From positions 1,054,001-1,118,000 of the forward strand of contig OZ243123.1 in the NCBI GenBank assembly GCA_965212505.1: 64,000 bases of DNA, given 5' to 3'. Each line of letters opens with the position of its first letter. The first letter of the stretch is position 1. Made by a program: the position numbers and the translations under genes. Source of the DNA: JAHEKO01 sp965212505 (lineage in GTDB: Bacteria > Acidobacteriota > Thermoanaerobaculia > Multivoradales > JAHEKO01). The notes beneath the pieces were generated by a model. That model saw nothing but the letters and a program-made list of their open reading frames with translations, did no database searches and was not told where the DNA came from. This document shows positions 62,765 through 64,000 of the stretch, one piece after another.

Positions 62765-63082
62765 ATGATGAACGAGAAGATACGAATTCGGCTGAAGGCG
62801 TTCGACTACCGGATTCTCGATACGTCCACGAATGAGATCGTGGATACTGCGCGCCGCACCGGTGCGCGCGTCGTCGGGCCGATCCCGCTGCCGACCCAGA
62901 TCGCTAGGTACACCGTGAATCGCGGGCCGCACGTCGACAAGAAGTCGCGTGAGCAGTTCGAGATCCGGACCCACAAGCGTCTGCTCGACATTTTTGATCC
63001 CACCAGTCAGACAGTCGACGCTCTGATGAAGCTCGAGCTGCCTGCCGGTGTGGACGTCGAGATCAAGGCGTTCGGCAACTAA
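62765..63082 (+). CDS. rpsJ: 30S ribosomal protein S10 (NusE)
   Basis: 105 residues with IRIRLKAFDYRILD, GPIPLPTQIARYTVNRGPH and the C-terminal LPAGVDVEIKAF. S10 acts in the 30S head and in NusG-linked antitermination. The start is ATG 62765 or the next codon. It is 34 bases downstream of tuf, so the str and S10 operons appear joined. Confidence 0.97.
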   Translation: MMNEKIRIRLKAFDYRILDTSTNEIVDTARRTGARVVGPIPLPTQIARYTVNRGPHVDKKSREQFEIRTHKRLLDIFDPTSQTVDALMKLELPAGVDVEIKAFGN

Positions 63083-63100
63083 CACGCTGGAAGTGAGTCG

Positions 63101-63730
63101 ATGAACGGCATTCTAGGTAAGAAGCTGGGGATGACCCAGATTTTCAACGAGGACGGCACGATCGTGCCGGTCACCGTCGTCAAGGCGGGGCCCTGTCTGG
63201 TCGTCCAGCGCAAGACGGGCGATACCGACGGCTACGAGGCCATTCAGATCGGCCTCGTAGAAGAGAGCGCTCCGCGAGGAGTGAACGCGCCGACGCGCGG
63301 CCACTTCGCCAAAGCGGGCGTCGCGCCGACGCGCCGGGTTGCCGAGTTCCCGATCGAGGCCGATGACGAGGCCAAGGCTGGGGACGAAGTCAAGGCGACG
63401 ATCTTCGCGGTCGATGACTACGTCGACGTTGTCGGGACCAGCAAAGGTAAGGGCTTCCAGGGCGTCATGCGGCGTCACGGCTTTGGTGGCGGGCGGGCGA
63501 CCCACGGCTCGATGTTCCATCGTGCCCCCGGTTCGATCGGCCAGGCCTCCGATCCGTCGCGTGTCTTTCCCGGCATTCGGTTGCCGGGTCAGATGGGCAA
63601 CAAGCGTTCCACCAAGAAGAACCTCCAGGTCGTGAAGATCGACGAAGAGCGCGGCCTGCTTTACCTGCGCGGCTCCGTGCCGGGTCCGCGCGACGGCTAC
63701 CTGAAGATTCAGCGGGCCAAACGCGGCTGA
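63101..63730 (+). CDS. rplC: 50S ribosomal protein L3
   Basis: 209 residues, full length: start MNGILGKKLGMTQIFNEDG, central FQGVMRRHGFGGGRATHGS and SIGQASDPSRVFPGIRLPGQ. L3 is an early assembly protein near the peptidyl-transferase centre. It is the second gene of the S10 operon. Confidence 0.97.
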   Translation: MNGILGKKLGMTQIFNEDGTIVPVTVVKAGPCLVVQRKTGDTDGYEAIQIGLVEESAPRGVNAPTRGHFAKAGVAPTRRVAEFPIEADDEAKAGDEVKATIFAVDDYVDVVGTSKGKGFQGVMRRHGFGGGRATHGSMFHRAPGSIGQASDPSRVFPGIRLPGQMGNKRSTKKNLQVVKIDEERGLLYLRGSVPGPRDGYLKIQRAKRG

Positions 63731-63750
63731 GCTCGAAGCAAGGAATGGAC

Positions 63751-64000
63751 ATGAAGATCGCGGTCAAGAGCCTGAAAAACAGGAAGGTCAAGGAGATCGA
63801 GCTCCCGGAAGGGGTGTTCGACTACCCGTACAAGGAGCACCTGATCCACACGGTGGTTCAGGCGCACCGCGCCAGCCTTCGCCAGGGCACGCACAAGACG
63901 AAGCAGCGCGGAGAGGTTCGCGGTTCGACCCGCAAGCTCTACCGTCAGAAGGGGACCGGTCGGGCGCGTGCCGGACGCGCGAGCTCGCCACTGCGGCGCG
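63751..64000 (+). CDS. rplD: 50S ribosomal protein L4 (cut by window end)
   Basis: The first 83 residues are present, starting MKIAVKSLKNRKVKEIELPE and containing the L4 loop signature TRKLYRQKGTGRARAGRASS. ATG 63751 is preferred over ATG 63745 because AAGGA then has normal spacing. The gene continues beyond 64000. Confidence 0.95.
   Translation, partial: MKIAVKSLKNRKVKEIELPEGVFDYPYKEHLIHTVVQAHRASLRQGTHKTKQRGEVRGSTRKLYRQKGTGRARAGRASSPLRR

Overview
The window is a high-GC bacterial chromosome segment. I infer Acidobacteriota (a Thermoanaerobaculia-like lineage). The reasons are the mix of Ser/Thr kinases with TPR tails, an ECF sigma factor of the TIGR02999 type, OmpR/CadC-type one-component regulators, carboxypeptidase-regulatory/TonB receptors, VPS10/PD40/FG-GAP propellers and a cysteine-rich insert in RpoB. 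This placement rests on family recognition only. There is no rRNA gene, CRISPR array, insertion sequence or prophage.

Bases 1-14300 hold an accessory block: a DMT exporter translationally coupled to a VPS10/BNR propeller protein, a large MauG-like di-haem cytochrome, a small secreted protein, a polytopic patatin-like lipase, two tandem secreted beta-helix paralogues and a DUF3179 protein. Next come tRNA-Tyr(GTA) and tRNA-Gly(TCC). Bases 14690-42800 are a second accessory block of secreted and signalling proteins: DinB-like, GGCT-like, PD40 and FG-GAP proteins, with a decayed FG-GAP gene start at about 15.83-16.0 kb; a TonB receptor divergent from a CadC-like TPR regulator; a lipid cluster (esterase, WS/DGAT acyltransferase, lipase); an SRPBCC protein; a second FG-GAP protein; a coupled DUF885/S9 peptidase pair; a third beta-helix protein; a methanethiol-methyltransferase-like membrane protein; a Ser/Thr kinase followed by an ECF sigma factor; and a DUF1566 protein.

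From 42960 to the end lies the core information-processing region on the + strand: promoter, tRNA-Thr(GGT), tuf, tRNA-Trp(CCA), secE, nusG, rplK, rplA, rplJ, rplL, rpoB, rpoC and a clear intrinsic terminator. Two minus-strand secreted-protein genes follow, then the str operon with its own promoter (rpsL, rpsG, fusA, tuf) running into the S10 operon (rpsJ, rplC, rplD cut by the window end).

The tRNA order Tyr-Gly-(28.4 kb)-Thr-tuf-secE-nusG matches the E. coli tyrU-glyT-thrT-tufB-secE-nusG cluster with the same anticodons, so the second accessory block appears to sit inside an otherwise conserved tRNA-tuf operon. The observations most worth checking are the eight-cysteine (zinc-ribbon-like) insert in the RpoB beta1 lobe, the repeated TCTGAC(C/G)ACG sites between the TonB receptor and its divergent winged-helix regulator, the split tRNA-tuf cluster, the two almost identical tuf genes, and the FG-GAP gene remnant.
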